15,082 nt of DNA from CALLPQ01 sp039819545 (GTDB lineage: Bacteria; Pseudomonadota; Alphaproteobacteria; Caulobacterales; Parvularculaceae): NCBI GenBank assembly GCA_039819545.1, contig JBCBRS010000037.1:1-15082 (forward strand), given 5' to 3'. The translations under genes and the position numbers were made by a program. This document shows positions 12,995 to 15,082 of this stretch, piece by piece (positions within the stretch are counted from its first letter, which is position 1; every line of letters begins with the position of its first letter). The notes beneath the pieces are model-generated. The model did no database searches. It saw nothing but the letters and a program-made list of their open reading frames with translations, and had not been told where the DNA came from.

Positions 12995-13309
12995 GGTCAC
13001 CGATCCTCTGTATACGCCAGAGTTTATCGATGGTTCTCCCAATTCCCCACGCCGGTATCCTTGTGGATAATGAAAGGATCGTGCTGAATTGGGGCAGCCT
13101 TTGGGCTGGCCTGTGAAGCTCACAAGGCGGTTATGCGGTTTCTTCGTGCCGGGGGTGGGCGATGCGGGCGTATCGCTGGAGCGGAAGGGCAGGCGCCTTT
13201 GCTGCGCGGTACGCCGGCAAATTATAGCTCAATTGCCCGGCAAGAATTGCGCATGGATACAGTCTATGGTCAGCTTGCCGTCATGAACTACATAAACAGG
13301 AGGAGTTCC
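12995..13309. other. Upstream region of the secreted-protein gene
   Basis: No convincing gene lies here. Two very short readings (12969-13070 and 13030-13113) have no ribosome-binding site. The stretch should contain the promoter of the gene at 13310. I see no clear -35/-10 pair. Confidence 0.3.
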
Positions 13310-13756
13310 ATGACCATGAAAACGCTTATTGGAAAAATAGCTCTTGCGGCGTGCGGTGCGGCGGGATTGGTAATGACGGTGAGTATCGCGGCGCAGGCGC
13401 AATCGGTCGAGGACTTGCGGCGCGCGGGTGAGGTGCTGGCCACGCGGGATGGCACGGCGGCGCAGGATAAAAACTGCAACTGCCCGAAGGAACGCTGGGT
13501 GAGCGGCAAGGTCACGTCGTACACGACGCAACATCCGGCCTTTACGGTTTTCCTGATCAATCGCACCGCCGTTCAAATCTGTGATCTCGTCAGCGGCGAT
13601 GGATTGCCGGTTGATGCGACCCATATCTTTTTTCAGTCGCTGCAAACGGCCATGATCAATGATCTGCCTGTGGAGACTTACGTCCGCAGCTTTGGGAATG
13701 ATCCGCGTACGGGCGATGAAAAGCTATGCATCGACCGGGTTGTGGTCAGCCGGTAA
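13310..13756 (+). CDS. Small secreted cysteine-containing protein, function unknown
   Basis: AGGAGGAG ends 4-5 nt before ATG 13310, an excellent site that fixes this start over the longer frame from 13133. The 148-aa product has a Sec signal peptide (MKTLIGKIALAACGAAGLV..SIAAQA, predicted cut after residue 30), then NCNCP (Cys56, Cys58), Cys91 and Cys140 in the mature part, enough for two disulfides. The mature sequence contains WVSGKVTSYTTQHPAFTVFLINRTAVQICDLVSGDGLPVD. I do not recognise the family. Its last 33 bp overlap the convergent flavoprotein gene. Confidence 0.75.
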   Translation: MTMKTLIGKIALAACGAAGLVMTVSIAAQAQSVEDLRRAGEVLATRDGTAAQDKNCNCPKERWVSGKVTSYTTQHPAFTVFLINRTAVQICDLVSGDGLPVDATHIFFQSLQTAMINDLPVETYVRSFGNDPRTGDEKLCIDRVVVSR

Positions 13757-14911
13757 GGTACCGGTGTTGGGGCCCGCTGCCACGCCATGGCGAAACGGCT
13801 GGCGGCGGGTTTGAAAATAAATCTGCCGGGCAAGGGCGCGCATGGGCGCCGTAAAGAGGGTGGCATTCAAAACCGCATTGGGCGGGGCGCCGGACCAAGC
13901 GCGACGGATCAGCTTCTTGCTGGTAAAACGCGGATAGGCTGCCGCCATGATCGTACCGGGGTCGGCGCCGCCATCGAGAAGATGGCTGGCAATCGCGTAT
14001 CCCGCCTGACGGCCATAGCGAAAGGCGAGCCGAATCCCGCCAGCGGTAAGTGGGGAGACAAGCCCCGCCGCATCCCCGGTGAGCAGCACCTGGCGCGTCG
14101 ACAAGGGATGAACAAGCCCGCCGCAAGGGATGGGCCCTGACCGACGATTGCGCTCGCGGATCGACAAGAGACCCGGAAACAGCGGATGGATGCGGGTCAA
14201 AAACTGGTTATAGTCGGGCCGACGTTCCGCACCCGTAAGAGTTGGTGATACGGCAAGGCCAATCTGGGTCATATCGACCCCGGGAATGACCCAACCCAGA
14301 TAGCCGGGCGCCAACGCGCTGTCGATAAAGCAGTGTAACAGGTCGGGCGCGATACCGTTAAACGGTTCATATTCCGTCTCCAGACCAATCAGAAATTCGC
14401 GGTTACGTCCCAAATTGAAATGCGCCGCCACGCGTGATTTTGCGCCGTCAGCGCCGAGCAAATAGCGCGCCGAGAGACCTGTTTTCGCAAGGCGCACCCA
14501 ATCGCCATCATAGCCCGCACCCTCAAACCGCGTCCCGAACAAAAGGTCGACCCCGGCCCGCTGCGCTTCGCGCGCCAGCCATCGCATCAGGGCCGCGGTA
14601 TCGGTCGCCAGGAAATAGTACCCGGGCGCATAAAGATCTGTATAGCGATGATTAGGTGCGTATAACCGAACGCCATTGATTTTCCGGGTCAGGCTATCTG
14701 GAATATCAATTTCTTCGGCGGCTTCTTTAACGAGAACACCTGTGGTGCGCACCCGCGCACCGGGCTCGCGCTTGGCATCCAGCACCGCAACCTTCAAGCC
14801 GCGATGGGCCGCCGTCCGCGCCGCGATCAAGCCTGCAAAACTGGCCCCCACGACAATCAGGTCATAGTCCGGGCCGGTGACCGGCGGGCGGGCGAGTATG
14901 GGTGCTGACAT
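13724..14911 (-). CDS. FAD-dependent oxidoreductase, geranylgeranyl reductase family
   Basis: Members reduce isoprenoid double bonds or act as related flavin monooxygenases. The 395-aa protein opens with an FAD-binding Rossmann fold (YDLIVVGASFAGLIAARTAAHRGLKVAVLDAK, 16-47; the loop is GASFAG). It has the family GARVRTTGVLVKEAAEEI segment, YLLGADGAKSRVAAHFNL in the middle, and the second FAD motif VLLTGDAAGLVSPLTAGGIRLAFRYGRQAGYAI. GAGAGGGAAAA precedes ATG 14911. No pigment or carotenoid genes are in the window, so the substrate cannot be told; quinone, carotenoid or lipid side chains are options. It ends inside the 3' end of the convergent secreted-protein gene. Confidence 0.87.
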   Translation of the reverse strand: MSAPILARPPVTGPDYDLIVVGASFAGLIAARTAAHRGLKVAVLDAKREPGARVRTTGVLVKEAAEEIDIPDSLTRKINGVRLYAPNHRYTDLYAPGYYFLATDTAALMRWLAREAQRAGVDLLFGTRFEGAGYDGDWVRLAKTGLSARYLLGADGAKSRVAAHFNLGRNREFLIGLETEYEPFNGIAPDLLHCFIDSALAPGYLGWVIPGVDMTQIGLAVSPTLTGAERRPDYNQFLTRIHPLFPGLLSIRERNRRSGPIPCGGLVHPLSTRQVLLTGDAAGLVSPLTAGGIRLAFRYGRQAGYAIASHLLDGGADPGTIMAAAYPRFTSKKLIRRAWSGAPPNAVLNATLFTAPMRALARQIYFQTRRQPFRHGVAAGPNTGTLPADHNPVDA

Positions 14912-14956
14912 GGTTGGATTTTCCCTCTCCAGGTTCGTGAAAAAGGGCTATCACAA

Positions 14957-14969
14957 AATACTTTGTATT
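14957..14969. promoter_or_regulatory. Palindrome in the flavoprotein upstream region
   Basis: AATAC-TTT-GTATT is a perfect 5-bp-arm palindrome 46 bp upstream of the flavoprotein ATG, in an AT-rich stretch suited to a promoter. It is a plausible operator for a small repressor; the regulator is unknown. Confidence 0.35.
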
Positions 14970-15007
14970 GCAAATTAAATTGGATAAAAGCAGCAGAAGC
15001 CGTAACC

Positions 15008-15022
15008 CCGGACTTGATCCGG
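15008..15022. repeat. Short palindromic element CCGGA-CTTGA-TCCGG
   Basis: CCGGACTTGATCCGG is a palindrome of a type that recurs many times between genes in several alphaproteobacterial genomes. Only one copy is in this window, so its repeat nature here is recalled, not shown. 15023-15082 holds no visible gene. Confidence 0.4.
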
Positions 15023-15082
15023 CAACTGTTCTCAAGATTGATAGACGGTTTTATTTTTCATCATGGCATTGAGGATGATAAG

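Noticed and set aside
12969..13070. 33-aa ORF inside and after the structured element
   Set aside because: No ribosome-binding site, the start lies in the hairpin, and the composition is Pro-rich and chance-like.
13030..13113. 27-aa reading MVLPIPHAGILVDNERIVLNW
   Set aside because: Protein-like in appearance but too short, without a ribosome-binding site or recognisable family.
13133..13309. N-terminal extension of the secreted-protein ORF
   Set aside because: It would place about 59 residues before a clean signal peptide; AGGAGGAG before ATG 13310 marks the true start.
1..15082. CRISPR array or retron-like repeats
   Set aside because: No regularly spaced repeats, Cas genes or reverse transcriptase were seen on either strand.

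Overview
The window looks like alphaproteobacterial DNA. The right third carries cobS of the aerobic cobaltochelatase, a J-domain protein with a zinc-finger-like middle, and bolA close together. This neighbourhood is typical of Alphaproteobacteria. Next come a rhomboid protease, a small secreted cysteine protein and a geranylgeranyl-reductase-type flavoprotein. I cannot name a genus.

The left two thirds (about 1-9660) are accessory DNA. Bases 1-68 are the last codons of a secreted RTX-type protein. A heavily decayed DDE transposase follows (217-1170). A plus-strand block (1384-3382) then holds a 68-aa protein, the anti-restriction protein ArdA, a 114-aa protein ending in a clamp-binding-like peptide, and a 248-aa charged protein. 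A small exported protein faces them (3390-3743). A 256-bp spacer rich in inverted repeats precedes a serine resolvase that has lost its C-terminal DNA-binding domain (4000-4440).

Next is a more AT-rich cargo (4733-7470): a LysR-type regulator divergent from a minus-strand operon of two GNAT acyltransferases and a 113-aa unknown. Directly after the regulator lies a fragment of a second, diverged resolvase, so the cargo sits between two resolvase copies in the same orientation. A minus-strand mobilisation module follows: a possible 35-aa ORF, mobC and a MOBP-type relaxase, joined by ATGA overlaps, with an inverted-repeat region upstream that is the best oriT candidate. Accessory DNA stops within about 130 bp of the cobS stop codon. 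cobT, the usual downstream partner, is not in the window, so a mobilisable element appears to have inserted between cobS and cobT, or next to a relocated cobT.

The accessory genes therefore form one mobile package: ArdA to survive restriction on entry, MobC/MobA and oriT to be moved by a helper, a resolvase for multimer or cointegrate resolution, and a regulated GNAT cargo of unknown product. The least described parts are the LysR/GNAT/GNAT cassette, whose first gene has its ribosome-binding site inside a 9-bp inverted repeat, and a strong 92-nt foldable element downstream of the rhomboid gene.
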